A stretch of DNA of 16,739 nt from an uncultured Bacilli bacterium (GTDB lineage: Bacteria > Bacillota_I > Bacilli_A > RF39 > UBA660). Positions 5,709 to 13,916 of this stretch are shown piece after piece. Each line of letters begins with the position of its first letter. Position 1 is the stretch's first letter. Position numbers and translations under genes: made by a program. Below the pieces are notes generated by a model that was given only the letters and a program-made list of their open reading frames with translations, was not told the origin of the DNA and searched no databases. Where the stretch lies: positions 1 through 16,739 of the forward strand of contig CAJTKB010000034.1 of NCBI GenBank assembly GCA_910576925.1, in the 5' to 3' direction.

Positions 5709-6035
5709 ATGAATAAAATAAAAAAAGATATTGCTTGGTTCCATATATATGAGAATAAGAGTAGAGCTAGAAAAACAAAAACAAGAAGTGAACATTTTTT
5801 AGAATCGATGATATTAGCTGTTCGTTTTGATAACGATGAAAAAGATACTATACTTTTAAAATATGATAATGATAATTACTATGATAATAATATAAAACTA
5901 ACAAAAACTCAATTTTGCAAACTAATATATTTAATGATTTCTAATAAGAATGAAACCTTTGATAACACTGAAAATTTGAACTCATTATCAACAGGTTCCA
6001 CATTTTATGTAAGTGAAGAAAGTGTTTTAAACTGA
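5709..6035 (+). CDS. hypothetical protein (108 residues)
   Basis: I do not recognise this protein. It is soluble, basic at the start (MNKIKKDIAWFHIYENKSR, then ARKTKTRSE) and Asn/Asp-rich in the middle, without signal peptide or membrane segment. AAAGGAG at 5694-5700 supports the ATG. It ends in TGA, the only TGA stop among the apparent genes here, and the same frame stays open for another 54 codons towards the AAA+ gene. It may therefore be the N-terminal part of a once longer AAA+ protein, or a separate small gene in an operon with it. The 82 bases between rbgA and this gene hold no clear terminator. Confidence 0.6.
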   Translation: MNKIKKDIAWFHIYENKSRARKTKTRSEHFLESMILAVRFDNDEKDTILLKYDNDNYYDNNIKLTKTQFCKLIYLMISNKNETFDNTENLNSLSTGSTFYVSEESVLN

Positions 6036-6193
6036 ATATTATCAATAAGTGATGTAAAAATGGAAGAAACGGAAATACAAATGCTATGCGAAGAATTCTT
6101 AATAGAAAGAAAAAATAAAAGGGAACAAAAAGAGCCAGAATCGCAAAAGGAAAAAGATTATGGCATAAAAAAAATATCATATAAAAAAACTCC
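6036..6193 (+). other. broken reading frame linking the 108-residue ORF to the AAA+ gene
   Basis: In the frame of the upstream ORF, after the TGA at 6033-6035, the sequence stays open to TAG 6198-6200. It includes ATG 6060 and a charged segment, and ends YKKTP. In ClpA/ClpB proteins a TP-x-L-x-x-Y/F-x-x-DLT motif precedes the D1 domain, and here KKTP lies in this frame while LAKYCTDLT lies in the frame of the next ORF. The two frames can only meet between 6185 and 6197, next to an A7 run at 6183-6189. This suggests a one-base loss or slippage at the A run. Confidence 0.5.
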
Positions 6194-7120
6194 ATGCTAG
6201 CTAAGTATTGTACAGATTTAACAAGCAAGGATTATATTGTAAACCCAGCAATAGGAAGAGATGAAGAAATCAAAAATGCAATAGTAGCACTATTTTATAA
6301 CTCAGTAATGCTAATCGGCAATCCAGGTGTAGGAAAAACAGCCATAGCAGAGGGTATATCATATAAAATACAAAACGGAAATGTACCAAAATATTTAAAA
6401 GATACTAGAATATTAAGTATATCAACAACTACATTAATTAGTGGGTGTACTTTAATTGGAGAAGTAGAAGAAAAAGTAGAATCATTTTTAAAAGAAGCAA
6501 CAGAATATAAAGACATTATATTATTTTTTGATGAAATGCACACAGTAATAGGAGCAGGTGCTGGTCTGAAATCAAATTTAGATTTAGCTAATATATTAAA
6601 GCCATATTTAGATAGAGGAGAATTAAAAGTTATTGGAGCAACTACAAAAGAAGAGTATACTATCATAGGAAATGATAAAGCCTTTCAAAGTAGATTCGAA
6701 AAGTTAGAAATAAATGAGCTCTCAAAAAAAGATTTATATAATATAGTTAATACCTCTATAGAAACGCTAAAAAAAATTACAAACATTAGTCTTGATGAGA
6801 ATGTTATTAATAAAGACAATTTAATAAGTAAATTAATTGAGTTAACTGATAAAAAACACAGAACATATAACGAAATAAGATACAATCCTAGATTAATATT
6901 ATCTATTATAAGAAAAGCATTCAGTTATGCAATCTTTTATGAACACAAAACTCTTGAATTTTCTGATATAGAAGAAGCTGTTCTTAACTGTGATGTCATC
7001 TATGAATTTGCCAAAGAAAGATTTATTTCGAAAAGAAATTTAATAGATAAATATAGAAAAAATAAAGAATCAAACATAATTAGTTTCTCAAAGAGAAAGA
7101 TACAATCTAAAAATCACTAG
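6194..7120 (+). CDS. ClpA/ClpB-like AAA+ ATPase, single D1-type domain, diverged
   Basis: The ORF gives 308 residues: LAKYCTDLT then NPAIGRDEEI (entry to Clp D1), Walker A GNPGVGKT (42-49), Walker B ILFFDEMH (109-116), GATTKEEY (149-156), the arginine region FQSRFEKL (164-171) and a helical lid to about residue 275. There is no Clp N-domain, no coiled-coil M-domain and no D2. Clp D1 pore loops read KYRGEFEE; the matching stretch here is TLIGEVEE, so the aromatic pore residue is lost and threading activity is doubtful. The ATG at 6194 has no ribosome binding site, and the true start is probably upstream in another frame (6060 or 5709). It ends ten bases before a terminator. The conserved ATPase motifs argue against a fully dead gene. 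Confidence 0.75.
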   Translation: MLAKYCTDLTSKDYIVNPAIGRDEEIKNAIVALFYNSVMLIGNPGVGKTAIAEGISYKIQNGNVPKYLKDTRILSISTTTLISGCTLIGEVEEKVESFLKEATEYKDIILFFDEMHTVIGAGAGLKSNLDLANILKPYLDRGELKVIGATTKEEYTIIGNDKAFQSRFEKLEINELSKKDLYNIVNTSIETLKKITNISLDENVINKDNLISKLIELTDKKHRTYNEIRYNPRLILSIIRKAFSYAIFYEHKTLEFSDIEEAVLNCDVIYEFAKERFISKRNLIDKYRKNKESNIISFSKRKIQSKNH

Positions 7121-7130
7121 TTCAGAATAT

Positions 7131-7173
7131 AGAAGTTAATCAATTAATATAAAAGAAAAATAACTTCTTTTTT
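7131..7173 (+). terminator. candidate Rho-independent terminator after the AAA+ gene
   Basis: AGAAGTTA (7131-7138) and TAACTTCT (7161-7168) form an eight-base-pair stem, with a run of six T ending at 7173. The loop is long (22 bases) and contains a second small palindrome, TTAATcaATTAA. It separates the rbgA-AAA+ transcript from rnhB. Confidence 0.6.
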
Positions 7174-7174
7174 A

Positions 7175-7204
7175 TTGCAATTATTTTATTTATAGATATA
7201 TACT
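7175..7204 (+). promoter_or_regulatory. candidate sigma-A promoter for rnhB
   Basis: TTGCAA (7175-7180) and TATACT (7199-7204) are separated by 18 bases, just after the terminator and 15 bases before the ATG of rnhB. The leader would be only a few bases long, but GTAGGTGA still fits inside it. Prediction is by eye. Confidence 0.4.
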
Positions 7205-7219
7205 AGAGTAGGTGAACTT

Positions 7220-7891
7220 ATGATGAAAAAAAAAGATCTTGAAGAAATTGATAATTATAAATATGAAAAGGACCTAAGAAAAAAAGGACTAACATTAATT
7301 GCAGGAGTAGATGAAGTAGGACGTGGTCCATTAGTTGGTCCTGTTGTAGCATCCTGCGTAATATTACCAGAAAAATTTGAATTAGAAGGCTTAACAGATT
7401 CAAAAAAACTTAGTGAGAAAAAAAGAGATTTATTATACAAAAAGATAAAAAAACAAGCACTAGGAATAGGAATAGGTATAATAGATGAAAAAAAAATAGA
7501 TGAAGTAAATATATATGAAGCAACAAAGTTAGCAATGATTGAGGCCATTAACAACTGTCCCCTAAAACCTGAACATATTTTAATTGATGCTATGCCACTT
7601 AATATAAATATTCCTACCACTTCAATAATAAAAGGTGATTTACAAAGTATCACGATTTCAGCTGCTAGTGTGATAGCTAAAGTAACAAGAGATAGAATGT
7701 TATATATTCTTGATGAAAAATATCCAATGTATGATTTTAAAAATAACAAAGGTTACCCTACGAAAAAGCACCTAGAAGCAATAGAAGAATATGGAATTTT
7801 AAAAGAACATCGAAGAAGTTATAAACCAGTAGCAGACTATATATCAAAAAATAACGCTTCTAATATATTAGAAAATAAGTTGACAGAATAA
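7220..7891 (+). CDS. rnhB: ribonuclease HII
   Basis: RNase HII cuts the RNA strand of RNA-DNA hybrids and removes single ribonucleotides and primers from DNA. The 223-residue protein carries GVDEVGRGPLVGPVV (29-43) with the metal-binding D31-E32, then LTDSKKLS (58-65), D123 in LIDAM, and D158 in TRDRM; these four acids form the DEDD site. YPMYDFKNNKGYPTKKH (168-184) and LKEHRRSYKP are family signatures. GTAGGTGA at 7209-7216 precedes two consecutive ATGs (7220, 7223), and either could be used. The N-terminal extension of about 25 residues is usual for Firmicutes RnhB. Its place between rbgA and topA is the conserved Bacillus order. Confidence 0.95.
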   Translation: MMKKKDLEEIDNYKYEKDLRKKGLTLIAGVDEVGRGPLVGPVVASCVILPEKFELEGLTDSKKLSEKKRDLLYKKIKKQALGIGIGIIDEKKIDEVNIYEATKLAMIEAINNCPLKPEHILIDAMPLNINIPTTSIIKGDLQSITISAASVIAKVTRDRMLYILDEKYPMYDFKNNKGYPTKKHLEAIEEYGILKEHRRSYKPVADYISKNNASNILENKLTE

Positions 7892-7908
7892 CATTTTATT
7901 AGTATAAA
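7880..7908 (+). promoter_or_regulatory. sigma-A promoter for topA inside the end of rnhB
   Basis: TTGACA (7880-7885), a 17-base spacer and TATAAA (7903-7908) form a near-consensus promoter. The -35 box is made by the last codons of rnhB, and the start site would fall about 15 bases ahead of topA. AAGGAG (7919-7924) then lies in the leader. This gives topA expression independent of rnhB. Confidence 0.65.
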
Positions 7909-7930
7909 TTTAATAGATAAGGAGAATTAC

Positions 7931-9958
7931 ATGAGTAAGAATTTAGTTATTGTAGAAAGTCCTAGTAAAAGCAAAACAATAGGCAAGTACCTAGGAGATA
8001 ATTATAAAGTTGTTTCTAGTGTAGGACATATAAGAGATCTTGCAACAACAGGACAATACGGATTAGGAGTTGATATAGAAAATGGCTTTACTCCAAATTA
8101 TACAAACGTAAAAGGAAAAGCTAAATTAATAAAAGAACTAAAAAAAGATGTTAAAGAAAGCGATATGGTATATCTCGCTTCTGACCCCGACCGCGAAGGA
8201 GAAGCTATTGCTTGGCACTTAAAAGATGCTCTAGATATAGACGATAACCAATATAAAAGAGTATTATTCAACGAAATAACACACGACAAAATACTTGAAG
8301 CTATAAAAAATCCAACAGTTATTGATGACAATTTAGTTAGAAGCCAAGAAACAAGAAGAATACTAGATCGTATTATAGGTTTTAGATTAAGTAAATTACT
8401 ACAATCCAAAATAGGAGCTAAATCAGCGGGACGAGTTCAAAGTGTAGCTTTAAAGCTAATTGTTGATAGAGAACGAGAAATAAATGCATTTCAAAAAGAA
8501 GAGTATTGGACAATTACAGCAAACTTTTCATCTCCTGAATTTACATCAGACCTATTTAAATATCTTGATAATGACATAAAAATAGAAAACGAAAAACAAG
8601 CAGATGAAATACTTTCTAAACTAACTGATACTTTTAAAGTAGAAAGTATTATTAAGAAAACTCAATCAAAAAATAGCAAATATCCATTTATCACTAGTAC
8701 CCTACAACAAGAAGCTTCAACTAAATTAAGTTTTCCTGCTAAAAAAACGATGTCCTTAGCACAAAAACTATATGAAGGTGTAGATTTAAAAGATGAAACA
8801 GTTGGATTAATCACTTATATGAGAACTGACTCAGTAAGATTAAGTGAAGACTATACTAAAAGTGCATTTGCCTATATTGAGAAAACTTATGGTAAAGACT
8901 ATATTGGCTACATCAAAAAAGGTAAAAAAACAGAAAATGTTCAAGATGCTCATGAAGCAATAAGACCAACAAGCATAAATAGAACACCAGAATCTATAAA
9001 AGAATATTTAACGCCAGATGAATATAAACTATACAGACTTATATATATAAGAACTTTAGCTTCTCTTATGAAAGACGCTAAGGTTGATAAAACAACAATT
9101 ATTTTGGATAACAATAACTATAAATTTAAAACTACAGGACAAACATTGATATTTCCTGGTTATTTAAAAATATATGCTGAGTATGAAGCTAGCGAGGATA
9201 AGATACTACCTAACATAGTAGAAAACGAAAATTATAAGACAGAAGATATTGTAAAAGAGCAGCATTTCACCAAGCCTCCAGCAAGATATAGTGAAGCTAA
9301 ACTAATACGTGAAATGGAAGAACTAGGAATAGGTAGACCATCAACTTATGCTAAAACGATAGATACTTTAAAAGAAAGAAATTATGTAGAATTAATAGAT
9401 AAAAAGTTTGCACCTACTGAAACAGGAATTGAAACGACTGATAAACTACAAGAATTCTTCTCAGATTTAATAAATGTCAAATATACAGCTAGTATGGAAG
9501 ATGATCTAGATAAAATAGCTGATGGTGATCTTATTTGGAATAGTGTTTTAAAAGAATTTTATGAATTATTTGAACCACGTGTTAAAGATGCCTTCCAAGA
9601 TATGGAAAAAAAATCTCCAGTTGAAACTGGTGAAAATTGCCCAAATTGTGGTAATCCATTAGTAATTAGAAATGGAAGATACGGAGAATTTGTCGCTTGC
9701 TCTAACTATCCAGAATGTAAATATATCAAACAAGAGGAAAAAGAAGAAAAAGAAATTATACCTTGTCCAGATTGTGATGGCAAAATAGTTGAGAAAAAAA
9801 CAAGAAAAGGCAAAATATTTTATGGATGTAACAATTATCCAAAATGTAAATTTGCTTCTTGGGATAAGCCCTTAGAAGAAAATTGTCCAAACTGTGGCAG
9901 TTATTTAGTAGAACACGGAAAAAAAATAAAATGTAGTAAATGTGATTACGAAAAATAA
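7931..9958 (+). CDS. topA: DNA topoisomerase I (type IA)
   Basis: TopA relaxes negative supercoils through a transient 5'-phosphotyrosine break. The 675-residue protein opens with a Toprim domain (NLVIVESPSKSKTIGKYLG at 4-22; DPDREGEAIAWHL at 85-97), followed by RRILDRIIGFRLS (142-154) and KSAGRVQSVALKLI (164-177). The catalytic tyrosine is Y296 in GLITYMRTDS. Later come DAHEAIRPT and LGIGRPSTYAKTI. The C-terminus carries three four-cysteine zinc ribbons (first CxxC pairs at CPNCG, CPDCD and CPNCG). AAGGAG at 7919-7924 fixes the ATG start. It sits in the conserved rnhB-topA-xerC order without dprA or trmFO. Confidence 0.97.
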   Translation: MSKNLVIVESPSKSKTIGKYLGDNYKVVSSVGHIRDLATTGQYGLGVDIENGFTPNYTNVKGKAKLIKELKKDVKESDMVYLASDPDREGEAIAWHLKDALDIDDNQYKRVLFNEITHDKILEAIKNPTVIDDNLVRSQETRRILDRIIGFRLSKLLQSKIGAKSAGRVQSVALKLIVDREREINAFQKEEYWTITANFSSPEFTSDLFKYLDNDIKIENEKQADEILSKLTDTFKVESIIKKTQSKNSKYPFITSTLQQEASTKLSFPAKKTMSLAQKLYEGVDLKDETVGLITYMRTDSVRLSEDYTKSAFAYIEKTYGKDYIGYIKKGKKTENVQDAHEAIRPTSINRTPESIKEYLTPDEYKLYRLIYIRTLASLMKDAKVDKTTIILDNNNYKFKTTGQTLIFPGYLKIYAEYEASEDKILPNIVENENYKTEDIVKEQHFTKPPARYSEAKLIREMEELGIGRPSTYAKTIDTLKERNYVELIDKKFAPTETGIETTDKLQEFFSDLINVKYTASMEDDLDKIADGDLIWNSVLKEFYELFEPRVKDAFQDMEKKSPVETGENCPNCGNPLVIRNGRYGEFVACSNYPECKYIKQEEKEEKEIIPCPDCDGKIVEKKTRKGKIFYGCNNYPKCKFASWDKPLEENCPNCGSYLVEHGKKIKCSKCDYEK

Positions 9959-9981
9959 AACATCTGAAAGTAGGTAGTATA

Positions 9982-10764
9982 ATGCTAGCAAATTTAACTA
10001 TAATGTATTCAAAAAATGCGAAAGTTCATCTTATAAAGGATAAAGAATTAAAAGAGATAGACAAGATAACTTCAACATTTTTAGACGAAGACACTTTAAG
10101 AAATAGCAATATTTTTAAAGAAAAAATAGAAGCATTTTATAGAAGATATTCAAACTATTCAAGAAAAATAGAAAACGAAGAAGCAAAGAGAGGATATATT
10201 GTAATTAATTATATTAATGAAAATAAAATAGAAAAGACACTAAATCCTATATATAGTCCAGATAAAGATAAATTAAATATAGTTTATCTTACTAATAAAA
10301 TAGAAAGAGTTCTAAAACAAAAGAAAGAAAAAGAACTAATATTGAAAATATATAGAGAACAAAGTTTTCTAAAAACGGATTACAATTATGCAGTAAATAA
10401 TATCGGATATTGTTTGCAACTAATTAATACATATGGTGTATCAAAAACTACTATCAAACAATATAATAAATTGATAAAGATAATAAAAGATACTATTCTA
10501 ATTAATTACGATCCGTCAAAGAATATAACTCCTTCTATTTCATACTTCCATGCTAGAGAAATAGATGACATAATAAATACAAATAGTTCTATAAAACCAG
10601 CTAATATTAGCATTAAAGATAGCAGCATAAATTTATTAGAAAAAGGTTATAAATTAAAAAAAGACTCTCTTCCTAGAAAAGATAATAATTATCATGGAGC
10701 AGGAGACTACTATTTAGACTATTTTGAAGAGGATAGAGAGGCAAAAAGATGGAGCAAAAAATAG
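9982..10764 (+). CDS. hypothetical protein between topA and xerC (260 residues)
   Basis: I cannot assign this protein to a family. It is soluble, Lys/Ile/Asn-rich and largely helical, without signal peptide, membrane segment or metal motif. A GTAGGTAG box lies ahead of the ATG. Notable stretches are KEKIEAFYRRYSNYSRKIE in the N-terminal third and the C-terminal RKDNNYHGAGDYYLDYFEED, rich in acidic and aromatic residues. It begins 23 bases after topA and its end overlaps the xerC start by 16 bases, so it is co-translated with xerC. In Bacillus this slot holds trmFO (gid), to which it bears no visible likeness. Base composition matches its neighbours, so it is probably a lineage-specific core gene. 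Confidence 0.75.
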   Translation: MLANLTIMYSKNAKVHLIKDKELKEIDKITSTFLDEDTLRNSNIFKEKIEAFYRRYSNYSRKIENEEAKRGYIVINYINENKIEKTLNPIYSPDKDKLNIVYLTNKIERVLKQKKEKELILKIYREQSFLKTDYNYAVNNIGYCLQLINTYGVSKTTIKQYNKLIKIIKDTILINYDPSKNITPSISYFHAREIDDIINTNSSIKPANISIKDSSINLLEKGYKLKKDSLPRKDNNYHGAGDYYLDYFEEDREAKRWSKK

Positions 10765-11648
10765 AAGCATTTACAGAGTATTTAACATATCAAAAAAAGT
10801 ATTCTTCTTATACTGTTGAAAGCTACAAAATAGATTTAGTATCTTATAAAGATTACTTATCTAGAGAAAGGCTTAATTATTTAGAAATTGAGTACTCAGA
10901 TATTAGATTTTATCTGATGTATTTAAAAGAAGAAAAGAAAGAAAAAAACTCTTCAATTTGTAGAAATCTTTCAGCATTAAGAACTTTTTATAACTATCTA
11001 GTAAATAAAAATATAATAAATAAAAATCCATTTAGTTATGTTTCAGGGCCAAAAAAGGAAAAACGTCTACCTAGATATTTTGAATATAACGAACTTGAAG
11101 AACTATTTAATACTCCTGATATTACCACGCCAATAGGTCAAAGAGACTCTTTAATTTTGGAAATGCTTTATGCAACAGGACTTAGAGTAGGTGAACTTGT
11201 AAATATTAAAATTAAAGATATAAATAGAAGTGAAAGGACAATACTAGTACTTGGAAAGGGCGGAAAAGAGCGTTTTTGCCATTATGGAGAATATGCTGAA
11301 GATGTTCTTGAAACATACTTAAATAATGGATATAAAAAACTTAATGCTAATAAGATCGAATACTTGCTAATTAATAATAAAAAAACAAAATTAACAGAAC
11401 GTGGAGTAAGAGACATTCTAACTAGAATAATTAAAAAGACTAACTTAACAAAAAATATTTCTCCTCATATGTTAAGACATTCTTTTGCAACCCACTTATT
11501 AAATGAAGGTTGTGATATTACAAGTGTTCAGCAACTTTTAGGACACGAATCTATTAGCGCAACACAAATATATACTCACGTTACAACAGAACGTTTAAAA
11601 GAAGTATATTATAATAGTTTTCCAAGAGCTAAAATAGAAAAGAAGTAA
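10749..11648 (+). CDS. xerC: tyrosine recombinase XerC (CodV)
   Basis: XerC works with XerD at dif sites to resolve chromosome dimers. The protein has 299 residues. The N-terminal SAM-like domain spans about 1-90. The catalytic domain shows R146 in ATGLRVGEL, K170 in LGKGGKER, H240 and R243 in HMLRHSFATHL, H266 in LLGHESIS and the nucleophile Y275 in TQIYTHV, so all six active residues are present. The synteny rnhB-topA-xerC points to CodV/XerC rather than XerD or a phage integrase. GAGAGG at 10735-10740 precedes the ATG, inside the end of the upstream gene. It is the only recombinase in the window, but nothing ties it directly to the cassettes. Confidence 0.92.
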   Translation: MEQKIEAFTEYLTYQKKYSSYTVESYKIDLVSYKDYLSRERLNYLEIEYSDIRFYLMYLKEEKKEKNSSICRNLSALRTFYNYLVNKNIINKNPFSYVSGPKKEKRLPRYFEYNELEELFNTPDITTPIGQRDSLILEMLYATGLRVGELVNIKIKDINRSERTILVLGKGGKERFCHYGEYAEDVLETYLNNGYKKLNANKIEYLLINNKKTKLTERGVRDILTRIIKKTNLTKNISPHMLRHSFATHLLNEGCDITSVQQLLGHESISATQIYTHVTTERLKEVYYNSFPRAKIEKK

Positions 11649-11653
11649 GAAAA

Positions 11654-11890
11654 ATGGAATTTAAAAATATAAAAGAACTATATGAAAGAGTATATCCTGC
11701 ATTACTCATTAAGAAAAGAGAGTTAAAACAAAAAGGAATATTTGTAACGGAAAATGAAATATGGATTTATCTTTCAATAAATATATTTAAAAATAAGGAA
11801 AATTTGACATTAGCAGATATCGTTAATGAAATTCTAAAATTAGATAATATAAAATTACAGGAATATCTATCTAAAAAAGAAGAATTTTAA
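11654..11890 (+). CDS. ComN-like post-transcriptional regulator
   Basis: The product is a 78-residue protein resembling the small ComN/YrzD-type 'post-transcriptional regulator' family of Bacilli. The pattern is L-Y-x-x-V-Y-PALLIKKRELKQKG, then TENEIWIYLS, then LTLADIVNEILKLD, as I recall it for ComN. In Bacillus subtilis ComN affects comE mRNA handling; no comE operon is visible here, so the target is unknown. It lies six bases after xerC, and AAGAAGTAAGAA forms a weak ribosome binding region, consistent with co-transcription. The 101 bases after it are AT-rich with long A and T runs that could act as a weak terminator. Confidence 0.65.
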   Translation: MEFKNIKELYERVYPALLIKKRELKQKGIFVTENEIWIYLSINIFKNKENLTLADIVNEILKLDNIKLQEYLSKKEEF

Positions 11891-11991
11891 AATTATGTGT
11901 AAAAAAATGTAAATAAATTTTTTGTTTCTTTTATTTTTTTATATAATAGATATAACAATAAGACTAAACAAAATCTGATAGGAGTGATAAT
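11891..11991 (+). promoter_or_regulatory. intergenic region with -10 box for parE-parC
   Basis: TATAAT at 11942-11947 is a consensus -10 element; no good -35 box stands 17 bases upstream, only T-rich sequence. AGGAG at 11980-11984 is the ribosome binding site of parE. An ATG at 11990 overlaps the GTG at 11992 but is in another frame. Confidence 0.4.
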
Positions 11992-13902
11992 GTGGCAACA
12001 AAATATAATGAGGATTCAATTAAAATATTAGAAGGATTAGAAGCAGTTAGAAAACGTCCAGGAATGTATATCGGTTCAACTGACAAAAGAGGCCTACATC
12101 ATCTAATATGGGAAATAGTTGATAACTCAATAGATGAAGCTATAAATGGCTTTGGAGATAATATCAAAATTACCATTCACGAAGATAAATCAATAAGTGT
12201 AGAAGATGCTGGGCGTGGAATGCCTGTTGGTATGCACTCCTCAGGACGGCCAACACCAGAAGTTATTTTAACAATACTTCACGCAGGAGGTAAATTTGAA
12301 AACTCTGGTTATAAAGTATCAGGTGGTCTTCATGGAGTTGGAGCTAGCGTAGTTAATGCTCTATCAAAATATTTAGAAGCTACTATTTATCACGATAAAG
12401 GAATTTACTATATGCGATGCGAAGATGGTGGCAATGTAACAGTACCTTTAAAAAAAATAGGAACCACTAATAAAACAGGAACCCATATTCGTTTTTTACC
12501 AGATAGTGAAATATTTTCTTCAATTAATGTATCATTTACGACTATATGCGAAAGAATGCAAGAATCAGCCTTTCTTTTAAAAGGTCTTACTATTGAAGTA
12601 ATAGATGAGGTTTCTAATAGACATTCAATATTCTGTTATAAAAAAGGGTTAGAAGAGTTTGTAGAATACTTAAATAACGGAAAAAATACACTTCATAAGG
12701 TTTTAAATTTATCTGGAATAAAGGATAGAATAGAAGTAGATATATCTATGCAATATACAGATACTTATAGCGAAAATATTGTCTCATTTGTAAATAACGT
12801 TAAAACAATAGACGGAGGTTCACATGAAGTTGGCTTTAAAACAGCCTTAACTAGAATTTTTAATGACTATGCTAAAAGTAATGGTTTTATAAAAAATAAA
12901 GAATCTTCTCTTGATGGAAGTGACGTTAGAGAAGGACTTACCGCGGTTATATCTTTAAAAATACCAGAAGATTTATTACAATTTGAAGGACAGACTAAAT
13001 CAAAGCTAGGTACTCCTGAAGCAAGAAATGCAGTAGATACTATAACAAATGAACAACTAAAGCTTTTTCTTGAAGAAAACAAAATAATTGCTACCGAAAT
13101 AATAAATAAATCATTGAAAAGTAAAATAGCAAGAGAAGCTGCCAGAAAAGCAAGAGAAGAAGCGAGAAAAGGCAAAAAAAACAATTCAAAAGAAAGAGCA
13201 TTATCTGGAAAACTAACACCTGCTCAATCAAAAGATAAGGACAAAAAAGAATTATTCTTAGTCGAAGGAGATTCTGCTGGAGGTTCTGCCAAGCAAGGAA
13301 GAGATAGAAAATATCAAGCAATACTTCCGTTAAGAGGAAAAGTTATCAACACAGAAAAAGCTAAAATGGAAGACATTCTAAAAAATGAGGAAATTAATAC
13401 AATGATTTACACAATTGGAGCTGGCTATGGAGCAAGTTTTGATATAAGAGATTGTGAGTATAGCAAAGTAATAATAATGAGCGATGCCGATGAAGACGGA
13501 GGTCATATTCAGTGTCTGTTACTAACATTCTTTTACCGTTTTATGAGACCATTAATAGAAGATGGTAGACTATATATTGCTCTTCCTCCATTATTTAAAA
13601 TAGATTATGGAAAAAACAAAGAAGCAGAATATGCCTATACTATCGGAGAAATGCAAGAGAAAGTAAAAGGCAAAAAATGTGAAGTTCAAAGATATAAAGG
13701 ACTTGGTGAAATGGATGCTGATCAACTTTGTGAAACGACAATGAAACCAGGTACTAGAACTCTAATAAGAGTAAACATAGAAGATGCTCAACTTGCCGAA
13801 AAACGAGTTAGTGTTTTAATGGGTGACGAAGTAGCACCACGTAAAGAGTGGATTGAAGAAAATGTAGAATTTTCTCTAGAAGATGATTATAAAGTAGAGT
13901 AA
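11992..13902 (+). CDS. parE: DNA topoisomerase IV subunit B
   Basis: ParE is the ATPase subunit of topoisomerase IV, which separates linked daughter chromosomes. The protein has 636 residues: a GHKL ATPase domain (EIVDNSIDEA 41-50, DAGRGMPVG 72-80, GGLHGVGASVVN 111-122), a transducer with the QTKSKLG loop (334-340), and Toprim motifs EGDSAGG (425-431) and SDADEDGGHIQ (497-507). Overall it resembles Bacillus ParE more than GyrB, for example TPEVILTILHAGGKF and IPEDLLQFEGQTK. The start is GTG, fixed by AGGAG at 11980-11984; an ATG two bases earlier is out of frame. parC follows 14 bases downstream. Confidence 0.93.
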   Translation: MATKYNEDSIKILEGLEAVRKRPGMYIGSTDKRGLHHLIWEIVDNSIDEAINGFGDNIKITIHEDKSISVEDAGRGMPVGMHSSGRPTPEVILTILHAGGKFENSGYKVSGGLHGVGASVVNALSKYLEATIYHDKGIYYMRCEDGGNVTVPLKKIGTTNKTGTHIRFLPDSEIFSSINVSFTTICERMQESAFLLKGLTIEVIDEVSNRHSIFCYKKGLEEFVEYLNNGKNTLHKVLNLSGIKDRIEVDISMQYTDTYSENIVSFVNNVKTIDGGSHEVGFKTALTRIFNDYAKSNGFIKNKESSLDGSDVREGLTAVISLKIPEDLLQFEGQTKSKLGTPEARNAVDTITNEQLKLFLEENKIIATEIINKSLKSKIAREAARKAREEARKGKKNNSKERALSGKLTPAQSKDKDKKELFLVEGDSAGGSAKQGRDRKYQAILPLRGKVINTEKAKMEDILKNEEINTMIYTIGAGYGASFDIRDCEYSKVIIMSDADEDGGHIQCLLLTFFYRFMRPLIEDGRLYIALPPLFKIDYGKNKEAEYAYTIGEMQEKVKGKKCEVQRYKGLGEMDADQLCETTMKPGTRTLIRVNIEDAQLAEKRVSVLMGDEVAPRKEWIEENVEFSLEDDYKVE

Positions 13903-13916
13903 AAGTAGGTGAGATT

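Noticed and set aside
6033..6035. TGA read as Trp (Mollicutes code).
   Set aside because: Conserved Trp positions in RbgA, TopA and ParE use TGG, and no conserved gene carries an internal TGA.
7255..7749. Long open frames on the minus strand opposite rnhB, rbgA and parC.
   Set aside because: They mirror strongly conserved + strand genes, have no ribosome binding sites and no family resemblance.
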